Shown: in pieces, positions 48,158 through 56,105 of the stretch | How the letters are laid out: each line of letters opens with the position of its first letter | Position numbering within the stretch: position 1 is the stretch's first letter | IMG/VR virus record: IMGVR_UViG_3300042731_004976 | Span: 103,993-167,992 of that record | DNA from: a virus | Direction: 5' to 3' (one strand) | DNA: 64,000 nucleotides | Made by a program: the position numbers and the translations under genes | The notes under the pieces: generated by a model | The model's input: only the letters and a program-made list of their open reading frames with translations | What the model was told of the DNA's origin: nothing | The model's database searches: none

Positions 48158-49447
48158 ATGCACTCTGAGAGTCGGACGCTCCGCGAGGGGGCGTCTCCTC
48201 CGTTGGAGCCTGCGCAGGCGGTTGCTGCGCTGGGCCTGGATTTGTCTCCTGACCAGAAGGAGGTTTTCCACAGCCTCTATGATTGGATGGGGGCTCGGAA
48301 GTCCGGAACACTCACCTTCGGTGGGTACGCTGGCACGGGTAAGACCACGCTAGTGAGCGTGTTGGCAAAGGCGTTCGATCCTCAGCGCAAGATCGCCTTC
48401 TGCGCGCTCAGCGGTCGAGCTGCTTCGGTGTTGCGGGGCAAGTTGCTAGACATCGGCATCCGCACAGGCGAGGGAACGGATCACTACTGTGGCACGATTC
48501 ACGGACTGCTCTACAGAGCGAAGACGGATCGCAATGGGAGAATCGTCGGATGGATGCGTAACCCTTCCGTGCAGGAATACGCGACCATCATTTTGGATGA
48601 AGCCTCGATGGTTTCGGAAGGGGTGTACAAGGACTTGGCATCGGAGGGCGTACCGATCCTTGCAGTAGGAGACCACGGTCAGTTGTCCCCGGTAGAGGGG
48701 CGTCGAGACTTCGGGCTGATGTTGAAACCGCAGTTGACGCTCACCAAGATTCACCGACAGGCCGAAGGAAGTCCGATCATCAAGTTGTCCCAGACCATCC
48801 GAGAGACCGGAGGGTTCAGTGCGAGCGTTGCAGATAAGGAGTCCATTTGGGTAGCGGGGAAGTCACATCTGAAGACTGCGATCAATCACTTGGCGAAAGA
48901 GCCTGCCGAGCATCTTTTGGACCGCGCGTTCCTCTGCTATCGAAACGCTACTAGATCCCAGGTCAACAACTTGTTCCGTGCTGCGCGCTTTGGTGGATCT
49001 CCTCCTGAGAATCCCCAGCAAGGCGAGCTGGCGATCTGTCTGAAGAACAGCAAGAACGAGGGCGTGTACAACGGCTATCGCGGAGTCGTTACGAAAACGT
49101 TCAAGCTACAGGGAGAGCATCACTTCAAGGGCAGCGTCGACTTCCCCTCGGAGAACCTGACGATGAACGGGGCTCGCTTCTCTCGATGGCAGTGGGGGTA
49201 CCCCAAGACCTTCAGTGGCTTCGACGAGATGCACGAGTACGGGTTCTCGCCTTCGAAGTGGGATCAAGTCGGCCACCTGTTTGACTTCGGGTACTGCCTG
49301 ACGGTACACAAGGCGCAAGGTAGCCAGTTCAGCCGTGTGTTCATCGTAGTCGAGCGCCCGGGTCCCGTGGACGATGACACGTTCCGCCGATGGCTCTACA
49401 CAGCGGTGACACGGGCTGAGGAGCGCGTGTTCCTCTTCCAGGGGTGA
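48158..49447 (+). CDS. RecD/Dda-type SF1 helicase
   Basis: A 429-aa helicase. GGYAGTGKTTL (around residue 54) is motif I, IILDEASMV motif II, VGDHGQLSPV motif III, and TVHKAQGSQF with YTAVTRAEERV motifs V-VI. Order and length match Dda-like phage helicases that unwind DNA 5' to 3' at origins or forks. Confidence 0.88.
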   Translation: MHSESRTLREGASPPLEPAQAVAALGLDLSPDQKEVFHSLYDWMGARKSGTLTFGGYAGTGKTTLVSVLAKAFDPQRKIAFCALSGRAASVLRGKLLDIGIRTGEGTDHYCGTIHGLLYRAKTDRNGRIVGWMRNPSVQEYATIILDEASMVSEGVYKDLASEGVPILAVGDHGQLSPVEGRRDFGLMLKPQLTLTKIHRQAEGSPIIKLSQTIRETGGFSASVADKESIWVAGKSHLKTAINHLAKEPAEHLLDRAFLCYRNATRSQVNNLFRAARFGGSPPENPQQGELAICLKNSKNEGVYNGYRGVVTKTFKLQGEHHFKGSVDFPSENLTMNGARFSRWQWGYPKTFSGFDEMHEYGFSPSKWDQVGHLFDFGYCLTVHKAQGSQFSRVFIVVERPGPVDDDTFRRWLYTAVTRAEERVFLFQG

Positions 49448-49450
49448 GGA

Positions 49451-49816
49451 CTAGGAGTCGTTCCAGGTCTCGTCTCGGAGAGGTATGTCGGTCGACACCT
49501 TTCGGAGAATGTTCACCGAGGTCCTATTCACCTCGTCAGCCGGGAACGTCTGGTAGTTGCCTACCTGCGTGATCAGAAAGACGCTGTCCGTGCCCGAGGG
49601 CTTGATCACGAAGTAGTACTCGTTGTAGTGAAAGGTCGGATCCGTACGGGTGTCCTGAGTCCAGCCGGGACCCAAGCGACGTCGGATCTCATCCGCCAGC
49701 TTCTTCATGTAGTCGCTGGATACAGCGGCCTCGGTCAGAGTCGGAAACCTCCGAGTGATGCCCGCGCGCTCACGGAACTCTTTCGGATCCAGTTCTACGC
49801 CTTCCAGGATCTTCAT
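49451..49816 (-). CDS. Putative virion-packaged protein with N-terminal tag
   Basis: A 121-aa protein starting MKILEGVELDPKEFRERAGI, almost identical to the tag at 25936, with LTE|AA at residues 27-31 as cleavage site. The mature 90 residues are mixed alpha/beta. No family recognised. Confidence 0.6.
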   Translation of the reverse strand: MKILEGVELDPKEFRERAGITRRFPTLTEAAVSSDYMKKLADEIRRRLGPGWTQDTRTDPTFHYNEYYFVIKPSGTDSVFLITQVGNYQTFPADEVNRTSVNILRKVSTDIPLRDETWNDS

Positions 49817-49822
49817 GGGAGA

Positions 49823-49831
49823 AGCCTACCA
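49823..49831 (-). promoter_or_regulatory. Class II (extended -10) promoter
   Basis: Minus strand TGGTAGGCT; ATG 7 nt downstream, same as at 25921. Confidence 0.5.
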
Positions 49832-50197
49832 CGGCGGTCGCGTCAGAAGCCAGAGCGCGAGTCCGTGGTAGTCCTCCCAGGATTTCTGTTGATCTCTCTG
49901 TACTTCCTCGTCGTCCGGCTCTGCGAACTGAGAGACGAAGCGCACGAGAAACCCGGTCTCTTCCCCCAGAGGCGTTGGATCTCGATCCCGTTTGCCGTAC
50001 AGCATCCGGTTCGGCCAGCGACCCCCTCGCTCAAATCCCCAGTCCACGGCTCCTCGGCGGACGCAGAGGACGTCGATCGACTCCCGGAACCCTGCGTCAG
50101 GGCCTCCTAGAAAAGCGCACAGCGCCTCAGCTCGGGCCTCCGTGGGGAAAGGATCAGAGATGAACTCGTGTCTGGCTGTCTCGCTGGTGCGTCCCAT
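49826..50197 (-). CDS. Hypothetical protein
   Basis: A 123-aa protein; the start overlaps the end of the tag gene 50154-50330 by 44 bp. Rich in Arg, Asp and Trp. No family recognised. Confidence 0.5.
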   Translation of the reverse strand: MGRTSETARHEFISDPFPTEARAEALCAFLGGPDAGFRESIDVLCVRRGAVDWGFERGGRWPNRMLYGKRDRDPTPLGEETGFLVRFVSQFAEPDDEEVQRDQQKSWEDYHGLALWLLTRPPW

Positions 50198-50330
50198 ACA
50201 CGAGAGACGCCGAGCGACTCACGCATCTGACACAGGGTCCGCAGATTTCTGAGGGGCTCCCGCCTGCTCCAGGCGGTGCCGTTCGAGCCGCTCGCTCGAA
50301 GGGGTCGAGGTCGCAGTCCCCGATCTTCAT
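50154..50330 (-). CDS. Short protein with tag-like N-terminus
   Basis: A 58-aa frame starting MKIGDCDLDPFERAARTAPP, a diverged form of the shared tag, followed by a Cys-rich end (CGPCVRC). ATG overlaps the upstream stop (ATGA), which supports translation. It may be only a packaged peptide, or a decayed member. Confidence 0.45.
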   Translation of the reverse strand: MKIGDCDLDPFERAARTAPPGAGGSPSEICGPCVRCVSRSASLVYGTHQRDSQTRVHL

Positions 50331-50596
50331 CGTACCGGTTTCCACTCGGAGACCGCAGCTTCGAGCTTGTCGATCGCGAAGTAGACCTGCTCGCGTTCCT
50401 TGAGCGAATCGAGCGAGCGGCTCTCGCTCAAACTCCAGAGGCGCGAGGCAGACTCTTTGGCGTCGGCCAACGCCTTCTGGAGCATGGCGATGTGACGACG
50501 CTCGGGAGAGACTGCTTCCTCGATCGGCTTCTTCTTGCCCACGCCTCTCGTGAGCTTTCTGAATTCGTCGATGTCTAGACCTGGGATTTTCGGCAC
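50327..50596 (-). CDS. Putative virion-packaged protein, variant tag
   Basis: An 89-aa protein starting MPKIPGLDIDEFRKLTRGVG, a further variant of the tag, with PIEE|A near residue 28 as possible cleavage site. The mature part is a charged helix. No family recognised. Confidence 0.5.
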   Translation of the reverse strand: MPKIPGLDIDEFRKLTRGVGKKKPIEEAVSPERRHIAMLQKALADAKESASRLWSLSESRSLDSLKEREQVYFAIDKLEAAVSEWKPVR

Positions 50597-50606
50597 CTTC
50601 GTTCTC

Positions 50607-50909
50607 CTAGCTGAGGCGGGGGACGCCCTTGAATCTCTTGGTGTAGCCCTTCAGAACCCGCAGGTCCCGCACGTCGTGCTTCTTGTCCTCGGGGTGGCCT
50701 GCCCAACGCACTTGTGCCTTGTCCCCGGTCACCGTTCGAACTTCACCCTCCATGCCGGCAAGGCGTGGTTCTTGATCGCCGATGTAGCGAACGATGTCCT
50801 TGGGCTTGGCCTTCTTCCACGCTTCGGTCATGGGCGGCGTATGACGCAGATCGCGAGCATGCTCGTTGAGAGTTTTCGGATCCAGCTCCAAGCCTTCGCA
50901 GATCTTCAT
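50607..50909 (-). CDS. Putative virion-packaged protein with N-terminal tag
   Basis: A 100-aa protein starting MKICEGLELDPKTLNEHARD, with PPMTE|AW near residue 30. The mature part (about 70 aa) is basic with SH3-like strands (VRYIGDQEP, GEVRTVTGDKAQVRWAG). Confidence 0.6.
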   Translation of the reverse strand: MKICEGLELDPKTLNEHARDLRHTPPMTEAWKKAKPKDIVRYIGDQEPRLAGMEGEVRTVTGDKAQVRWAGHPEDKKHDVRDLRVLKGYTKRFKGVPRLS

Positions 50910-50916
50910 GGGAGAA

Positions 50917-50925
50917 AGCCTATCA
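50917..50925 (-). promoter_or_regulatory. Class II (extended -10) promoter
   Basis: Minus strand TGATAGGCT; ATG 8 nt downstream. Confidence 0.5.
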
Positions 50926-50983
50926 CCACGAGATCGGCAGGCGTAGTACCTTTTCCGAACCCCCTGTTTCCCAGGTACTTCCC

Positions 50984-51226
50984 TTACGGATCTTTGCGGT
51001 GCAGCCAAGCCCACAAGAAGCCCGCCATCGGAATTTCGGGAACGATGACGCACATCATCATGAAGCGCAGTCTCTCCTCGGGAGAGGCAGGAGGCTTCAT
51101 TGAGCCCTTCAGGAGCGCGTCGTTCCAACGCCCCTCGTCATGCAGGTGGAGCGTCACAAGGCCCAAGAGAAACCCCAGGCCACGTTCGAAGATGAAGAAG
51201 GAGAGCGCTAGGTCGATCATTTCCAA
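50984..51226 (-). CDS. Two-helix membrane protein
   Basis: An 80-aa protein with hydrophobic segments at residues 4-26 and 55-74. ATG 51226 or 51220; its start overlaps the end of the upstream gene by 10 bp. Confidence 0.55.
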   Translation of the reverse strand: MEMIDLALSFFIFERGLGFLLGLVTLHLHDEGRWNDALLKGSMKPPASPEERLRFMMMCVIVPEIPMAGFLWAWLHRKDP

Positions 51227-51585
51227 CCCAGTAGCTCTTCTGCTTCGCCGATCAGCTCCTTGGCAGCGGCGTCGATCGCAGCCTTCACTTCAGGGAGGTA
51301 CTTCACAGCAACAATCTTGTCGTGCAAAAGGATGTGGGGGTCAATCGTTAAGCCCAAGCCAGTCACGCCAGCAATAGGAACGGCAGGATCTCCAGCGAAG
51401 TACAGAAGCCCGCAGTCGTAGTGGATCTGCCCACCGTCGCCTTCCTTGAGATCGAGACTCAGGTGCAGCATTGGTATTGGGGACCCGATGTCGTGGTAGA
51501 AGCTTCGGATCGCTTCGTCCAAGCGTGCGTTCAGCTTGTCCAGGCGCTCCAACGGAGTCAGACGTCGCACAGGCACGTTTATCAC
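51217..51585 (-). CDS. Hypothetical protein
   Basis: A 122-aa protein from GTG (GTGA overlap). Helical start, then a strand-rich part with YDCGLLYFAGDP. No family recognised. Confidence 0.55.
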   Translation of the reverse strand: MINVPVRRLTPLERLDKLNARLDEAIRSFYHDIGSPIPMLHLSLDLKEGDGGQIHYDCGLLYFAGDPAVPIAGVTGLGLTIDPHILLHDKIVAVKYLPEVKAAIDAAAKELIGEAEELLGWK

Positions 51586-52241
51586 TTTTGGCTTTCTGGA
51601 GGCGCTGGCCACCCAGGGTGGTCCTGTCGCTTCCTTGAATGGTTCTCTCTCAGCTTTGAGAGAGCTACGCGGACCATTCGGTGCGCTTCGATGCGATAGG
51701 TGAGGTCGTGGATCCATTCCATCTCAGCATCGATCCCGTTGACGAGATGGTCGCGATTGAAATGCTCGGACCACGGAGGGATCGAGGCGATGGTCTCCCA
51801 TCCATCTTCGCCGTCCATGGTGAGCCGCAGTGTCATGACCGAAGCCTCCTCTGGCATCTCCTCGCACGGTCGAGTCTTGTCGCTAAACGCCTTCCACAAG
51901 TCACCGTCCGGTTCGACGTGGTCAATGATCTTGCAGCGCGTGCACTGGCGCAGTGTGCTCCCCGGGAGACCCACGCGAAAGGGAGTCGCTTTCCATTGGT
52001 GCTTCTGTGCTTTCGCACGAGGCGCGCGTCTTTCGGCAATGAGCCGGTGCAGGGTGGCTAACGGAGACGAGTCGCCTCCCTGCCTTTGAGCGAGCAGGAG
52101 GTCCATGATCTCGTTCATCTCTTTCTGGAGCGCTCGCTGCTGCGTCTGCAAGAGGTCCGCTACCAGACCTTTGCCCTCCCCCTCGCGAGCGCAGGGCACG
52201 CAGTTCTCGTTCTCGGGCACCCCGTGTTCGCACGTTCTCAT
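51582..52241 (-). CDS. Zinc-containing hypothetical protein
   Basis: A 219-aa protein with CEHGVPENENCVPC at residue 4 and CTRC at residue 101, two possible metal sites, and a long central coiled coil. First gene of the operon. Confidence 0.55.
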   Translation of the reverse strand: MRTCEHGVPENENCVPCAREGEGKGLVADLLQTQQRALQKEMNEIMDLLLAQRQGGDSSPLATLHRLIAERRAPRAKAQKHQWKATPFRVGLPGSTLRQCTRCKIIDHVEPDGDLWKAFSDKTRPCEEMPEEASVMTLRLTMDGEDGWETIASIPPWSEHFNRDHLVNGIDAEMEWIHDLTYRIEAHRMVRVALSKLRENHSRKRQDHPGWPAPPESQK

Positions 52242-52247
52242 CGAGCC

Positions 52248-52253
52248 AGTCTA
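52248..52253 (-). promoter_or_regulatory. Class II-like -10
   Basis: Minus strand TAGACT; ATG 52241 is 7 nt downstream. Back to back with the class I promoter at 52270. Confidence 0.35.
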
Positions 52254-52269
52254 GCGGCTGCGCCTGTGC

Positions 52270-52298
52270 TTGACAATCCCTATCCTAGAAGGTAGTAA
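52270..52298 (+). promoter_or_regulatory. Class I promoter
   Basis: TTGACA (52270-52275), a 17-bp spacer starting ATCC, TAGTAA (52293-52298). A 7-codon ORF (52311-52334) follows before the first gene. Confidence 0.68.
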
Positions 52299-52354
52299 CG
52301 AGGACTACTGATGGCGGGTTCATGCCGTTACTGACGAGGTTGGAGCCGAAAACC

Positions 52355-52654
52355 ATGAGCGATTCAAGTCACGAGGTCCGGAAGATGATCAACGACTCGG
52401 TACCCTCTTCAGATGATGGTAGCAAAGGCACCAACATTGTGATCGGTTTCGAGCATCTTCACGCATCCATCTCAGGCGTGGTGGCGGAGCGTGATAGCCT
52501 ACGCACCGAGCGGGACGAGATGGAGCGTCGGGCGCGTGCGTTCGAGCAGGGAGCGACCAGGTTGCAGCGCGCGAGAGACGAGCTTCTCCAGGAGCGCAAT
52601 GAGGCGCGTGCCGAGGTCAAGCGGTTGCGGACCCTGCTGGAGAAATCACAGTGA
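52355..52654 (+). CDS. Coiled-coil protein
   Basis: A 99-aa protein; residues 45-99 form one coiled coil. Start 52355 has GGAG upstream; ATG 52322 in frame is possible (110 aa). Confidence 0.55.
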   Translation: MSDSSHEVRKMINDSVPSSDDGSKGTNIVIGFEHLHASISGVVAERDSLRTERDEMERRARAFEQGATRLQRARDELLQERNEARAEVKRLRTLLEKSQ

Positions 52655-52851
52655 GTCGACCGCGCCGTTGGGTTAAGAGGATCGTCTCCTGGATGTTCGG
52701 GCTGTTCGGTTACCGACGCTATCGACTTCGGGACACGCGGCGAGCGGACTGCTTTCTCTGTTGCAGCGCAAGTCGTACCGTGATGCGCAAAATGCCTCCG
52801 TGCCCTGAATGTGGAGGAACTATTGTCGTGCTCGGTGAGGTGACTGAATGA
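52651..52851 (+). CDS. Zinc-ribbon protein
   Basis: A 66-aa protein from GTG: basic start, CFLCC (residue 34) and CPECGG (residue 51). Confidence 0.55.
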   Translation: MSRPRRWVKRIVSWMFGLFGYRRYRLRDTRRADCFLCCSASRTVMRKMPPCPECGGTIVVLGEVTE

Positions 52852-53036
52852 ATCGACCCTGCCCCCTAGTTAAGCCGACCCAGCGGTACGACACGCAGCA
52901 GCGTCGCTTTACGAGATGTCAGGCCGATGATGACGGATACTGCGACTGGTCCGAGTGCCCTCAGCTACGGGACGGAGAGCCCGCGTGTTCAGGGCGCCAC
53001 TGCCCGCTGGATCTCGACGACGAGGGGGCTGAATGA
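52848..53036 (+). CDS. Cys-rich small protein
   Basis: A 62-aa protein with six cysteines (CQADDDGYCDWSEC and CSGRHC). ATGA overlaps at both ends. Confidence 0.55.
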   Translation: MNRPCPLVKPTQRYDTQQRRFTRCQADDDGYCDWSECPQLRDGEPACSGRHCPLDLDDEGAE

Positions 53037-53218
53037 ATCGGCAGCGCTCGGTAGTTCAGGAAGAGCCAGTCGGCAGCGAGGACGGTCAGGGAGGACCTTT
53101 GTGCGCGGTCTGTGATGTGTGCTTCAACGGCGGCGCTTGCGAGTTGTCGGTCGAGGACCGCTACGAGCAGGAGACACTAGAGACTCTCACCCGAGAGAGC
53201 CGTCAGGGGTTGCGGTAA
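53033..53218 (+). CDS. Cys-rich small protein
   Basis: A 61-aa protein with CAVCDVCFNGGAC; the spacing resembles the preceding gene. Metal binding likely, function unknown. Confidence 0.5.
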   Translation: MNRQRSVVQEEPVGSEDGQGGPLCAVCDVCFNGGACELSVEDRYEQETLETLTRESRQGLR

Positions 53219-53472
53219 TGAATCGGGTTCGCTACTTAGATCAAGAGCTTCGTCGTCTCAATGCGCTCATAGAGCAGAGGCAAAGCGCGGGCGCGCCGGA
53301 TGCTGAAATCATGTGCCTGAAGCACCGGGTCGAGCGTTGCATTCAAGCGCAAACAGCCGCTGAACTGGGGCCGATCAAGCGCAGGTCAGCGTGGGTTCGT
53401 CGAGAGGCGAAGCGGCTGCTCGCGGAGGTGCGCGGAATGCAGCGCTTGGTACAGGAGCCCCGCGATGGCTGA
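53218..53472 (+). CDS. Helical basic protein
   Basis: An 84-aa, Arg-rich helical protein. Overlaps the next gene by 8 bp. No family. Confidence 0.5.
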   Translation: MNRVRYLDQELRRLNALIEQRQSAGAPDAEIMCLKHRVERCIQAQTAAELGPIKRRSAWVRREAKRLLAEVRGMQRLVQEPRDG

Positions 53473-54538
53473 CCTAACCCTTGAAGAGAAGGCGACGAAC
53501 TACGAGACCTACAAGCACATCGAGGTGATCCGAAATCTCCTCAACATGGTAGTTGCGGAGCTACTACGCCGAGGAGAGATCCACGACCAATCGAAGCTGG
53601 GAGACGTCGAGCGTCAGACGTTCGTCGAGTACACGCCCAAGCTCAAGGGATCGACGTACGGGAGCGAGGAGTACAAGGGCTTCCTTCAGAAGATGAAGCC
53701 TGCTCTGGACAACCACTACGCGCACAATAGACACCACCCGGAGTGGAAGAGAGCCAATGAGGAGAAGTGGCTTCCTGTAGTAGGGTACGAGGGCCTGTAC
53801 GAGGTCAGTAATTTCGGTGACGTTCGCAGCTTGGAGAGGGTGGCCGAGAGATCAGGTCCGACAGGGGATGTTACAGTCTCCTCCCGTGTCCTGAAGCCAC
53901 ATGTTACTCCAAAGGGCTACTTACGCCTTCAGCTCAAAAAAGACGGACTCGCGAAGAATCACCAGGTTCATCGTTTGGTGGCTACGGCTTTTTTGGGCGC
54001 GCCGCAAGGTCGTAGAGATCAAGTGAATCATCTGAACGGCGACAAACAAGACAACTACCTCGGGAATCTTGAATGGGTAACGCCTTCAGAGAACCTGAAG
54101 CATGCCTACGACGAAGGTTTGAGACCGTCTGGGGCCAAGTTCGTCGTTCACTGCGTCGAAGAAGACCTAACGACGTTGGGTATTCAGAAGATGGTCGTAG
54201 AGCTACACAAGCGGGGCTACGAGGGGGTCAACTCTGGGGGCATCTGGCGTTGCATCGAAGGGGATGGTGTGTCCCATTTAGATCTTACGTTCACCAGCGA
54301 GAACGTCGAAGTCTACGGACCCCGCAGCGACATGAGGTTCATGAACCTAGTTGATCTCCTGGAGATGATCATCGATTGGAAGGCCGCTTCGATGCGGCAC
54401 GACGACGGAGACGTCATGCGGAGCATCGACATCAACACCAAGCGCTTCGGTATGGATCCTCAGCTCGTCAAGATACTCCAGAACACTGTGCGCGACTTTG
54501 GCCTGGATACGTGGCCTTGTGCGCGCGCAGTCGAGTAA
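53465..54538 (+). CDS. DUF5662 protein interrupted by an HNH endonuclease domain
   Basis: A 357-aa chimera. Residues 1-97 (KHIEVIRNLLN, IHDQSKLGDVE, NHYAHNRHHPEW) and 286-357 (MRFMNLVDLLEMIIDWKAAS, SIDINTKRFG) form one DUF5662 domain. Residues 98-285 are an inserted homing-type endonuclease: NUMOD4-like KWLPVVGYEGLYEVSNFGDV, then HNH residues in VHRLVATAFLG, VNHLNGDKQDNYLGNLEWVT, then a NUMOD-like end. No intein splice residues (N-terminal Cys/Ser, C-terminal HN) are visible. Confidence 0.75.
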   Translation: MADLTLEEKATNYETYKHIEVIRNLLNMVVAELLRRGEIHDQSKLGDVERQTFVEYTPKLKGSTYGSEEYKGFLQKMKPALDNHYAHNRHHPEWKRANEEKWLPVVGYEGLYEVSNFGDVRSLERVAERSGPTGDVTVSSRVLKPHVTPKGYLRLQLKKDGLAKNHQVHRLVATAFLGAPQGRRDQVNHLNGDKQDNYLGNLEWVTPSENLKHAYDEGLRPSGAKFVVHCVEEDLTTLGIQKMVVELHKRGYEGVNSGGIWRCIEGDGVSHLDLTFTSENVEVYGPRSDMRFMNLVDLLEMIIDWKAASMRHDDGDVMRSIDINTKRFGMDPQLVKILQNTVRDFGLDTWPCARAVE

Positions 54539-54542
54539 GTCT

Positions 54543-54641
54543 GTGCCGAACGTTCCCATACTCATGGTGCTGCATTGCCCGCGTTGCGGCTTCCAGCACA
54601 TTGATGCTTCGGAGCCCGAGAAGGGGTGGTGCGATGCCTGA
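54543..54641 (+). pseudogene. Truncated copy of the 54751 zinc-ribbon gene
   Basis: A 32-aa frame whose core, VLHCPRCGFQHIDA then SEPEKGW, repeats the start of the gene at 54751 almost exactly, then stops. It is a partial tandem duplication and lacks the second Cys pair. Confidence 0.55.
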
Positions 54642-54744
54642 CGACGGCGAACCGCCGCTATCCGAGTTTCTGTGGGACCTCGGGTTGATTTTGGGCGTGG
54701 TCTTGTTGACCTTTGCCCTCTTCTTTGTACCGCGTTATCTGTGA
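54634..54744 (+). CDS. Small membrane protein
   Basis: A 36-aa protein: acidic start, one membrane helix (residues 14-32). Overlaps the truncated copy by 8 bp. Confidence 0.5.
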   Translation: MPDDGEPPLSEFLWDLGLILGVVLLTFALFFVPRYL

Positions 54745-54750
54745 GGTTTG

Positions 54751-55041
54751 ATGCCTGACCCAATTCCGATGGTTCTCCACTGCCCGCGTTGCGGGTTCCA
54801 GCACATCGATGCTCCGGAGCCCGAGAAGGGGTGGGAGAACCCGCCGCACAGATCGCATCTTTGTTCGAGGTGCCAGTACGTATGGCGCCCCTGCGACCTG
54901 CCCACGGTAGGGGTGGACGAGATCGACACCCGAGGCTCCCGAGACGACGATCCCGTGCCTCCGTTCGAGGACCGGGTTTGCGATGCAGTAGATCTGAGAG
55001 ACGGCAAAGACATCCGCAAGTTGGTTCGAGGAAAGAGATGA
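54751..55041 (+). CDS. Conserved phage zinc-ribbon protein
   Basis: A 96-aa protein. HCPRCGFQHID, then PPHRSHLCSRC, a Cys/His spacing frequent in a phage family of unknown role. Full-length form of the duplicate upstream. Confidence 0.65.
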   Translation: MPDPIPMVLHCPRCGFQHIDAPEPEKGWENPPHRSHLCSRCQYVWRPCDLPTVGVDEIDTRGSRDDDPVPPFEDRVCDAVDLRDGKDIRKLVRGKR

Positions 55042-55439
55042 GTCTTCTACGGAGAATCCTATGGGCCGGAGCTAGTGCAGCGGCGCTTGCGTCGGCGTAC
55101 TACGAGGGAGTGGTGCGGGGGATCAACGGTACGACAGAACGTTACAGGGTCGAGTACGCGGAGCAAATCAAGCTGTTGAACGAGGCCGAGGTTCGCGTAA
55201 GAAAAGCGCTGAAGCTCTGTGAGCGGACTTGCGAGCCGGTCCACGCATCGTGCCCCAACGAAGTCGTTGTCGGAACAGAGAGTTCGCACATTGGTATCAT
55301 GGGCGTGCGGTGCGAAGATCCGACGGATGTCGTATGGTGCGAAGCCGTCGAGATGGAAGATGTGAACATGTTTGGCAACCACTGCGCGACTCGTTGGTTT
55401 TGTGGTCAGCCTGCCGTGGGAGATGGAGCTGATGAGTGA
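55038..55439 (+). CDS. Membrane-anchored Cys-containing protein
   Basis: A 133-aa protein with an N-terminal hydrophobic helix (residues 5-25) and seven cysteines after residue 60, probably exported and disulphide bonded. Confidence 0.55.
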   Translation: MSLLRRILWAGASAAALASAYYEGVVRGINGTTERYRVEYAEQIKLLNEAEVRVRKALKLCERTCEPVHASCPNEVVVGTESSHIGIMGVRCEDPTDVVWCEAVEMEDVNMFGNHCATRWFCGQPAVGDGADE

Positions 55440-55869
55440 TCTACTCAACGTAGCTGTGGCTGACGGAAAGTATACGTTCGTCCAACACGCAGACGGCAAG
55501 TTCGAGCTGCTTCGTTACGGCGAGCAATGGCGTAGTCTCATAGGAGATAACGCGGTGCTTGCACTAGCTCAGACCGCAGAGAACCTCCGCGACGAAGTCC
55601 AACGTCTGCGTGAAGCTCTCGGTCACGCAAGCACCGATGCGCATCCCATCGGATGCATCACGATCGCTCATGGAGACGAGCCTCCGTGCGGGGTTTGCCT
55701 GGGATGCCGGGCACGTGCAGCTCTACGTGATAGGGATCGCTTGGAGAAAGCAGTGCGCGCCTACGTTGCATGCCCCTCGTGCCTCGGGTCCAAATCCGAG
55801 GAGTGTGTGCACTGCAAAGGTTCAGGCTTGGATCCGAACGGACCGAGGATGCTCCTGGAGGCTCTGTGA
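55432..55869 (+). CDS. Protein with DnaJ-type zinc motif
   Basis: A 145-aa protein. CGVCLGC and CPSCLGSKSEECVHCKGSG resemble the CxxCxGxG repeats of DnaJ zinc centres. A coiled coil lies at residues 45-70. Function unknown. Confidence 0.55.
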   Translation: MSDLLNVAVADGKYTFVQHADGKFELLRYGEQWRSLIGDNAVLALAQTAENLRDEVQRLREALGHASTDAHPIGCITIAHGDEPPCGVCLGCRARAALRDRDRLEKAVRAYVACPSCLGSKSEECVHCKGSGLDPNGPRMLLEAL

Positions 55870-56105
55870 TTACGCACATGCGTGTGAACGCTCGCGTCTT
55901 CTATGTGCGCGTCTGGCAGGACGAGCGGGGTTGGTCGGCAGCGAACGATCTCTATCAGCTGTCTTGCGATGGCGGCGAGTCCGAAGACGAAGCGGTGAAC
56001 CACATCATAGGATCTGTCTACGCGGCGCTTGCCCACAAAGAGAAGCCTCCGCATGCGGTCACGTTCCTGGTCCGGAGGGACTCCGGAGACAAGCCCACAT
56101 CATGA
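55866..56105 (+). CDS. Hypothetical protein
   Basis: A 79-aa protein from GTG (or ATG 55878), with a strand-helix-strand look resembling HicB-like folds, but no clear match. Confidence 0.5.
   Translation: MITHMRVNARVFYVRVWQDERGWSAANDLYQLSCDGGESEDEAVNHIIGSVYAALAHKEKPPHAVTFLVRRDSGDKPTS

Noticed and set aside
53756-54320. Intein in the DUF5662 gene
   Set aside because: No N-terminal Cys/Ser block and no C-terminal His-Asn followed by Cys/Ser/Thr at the borders.
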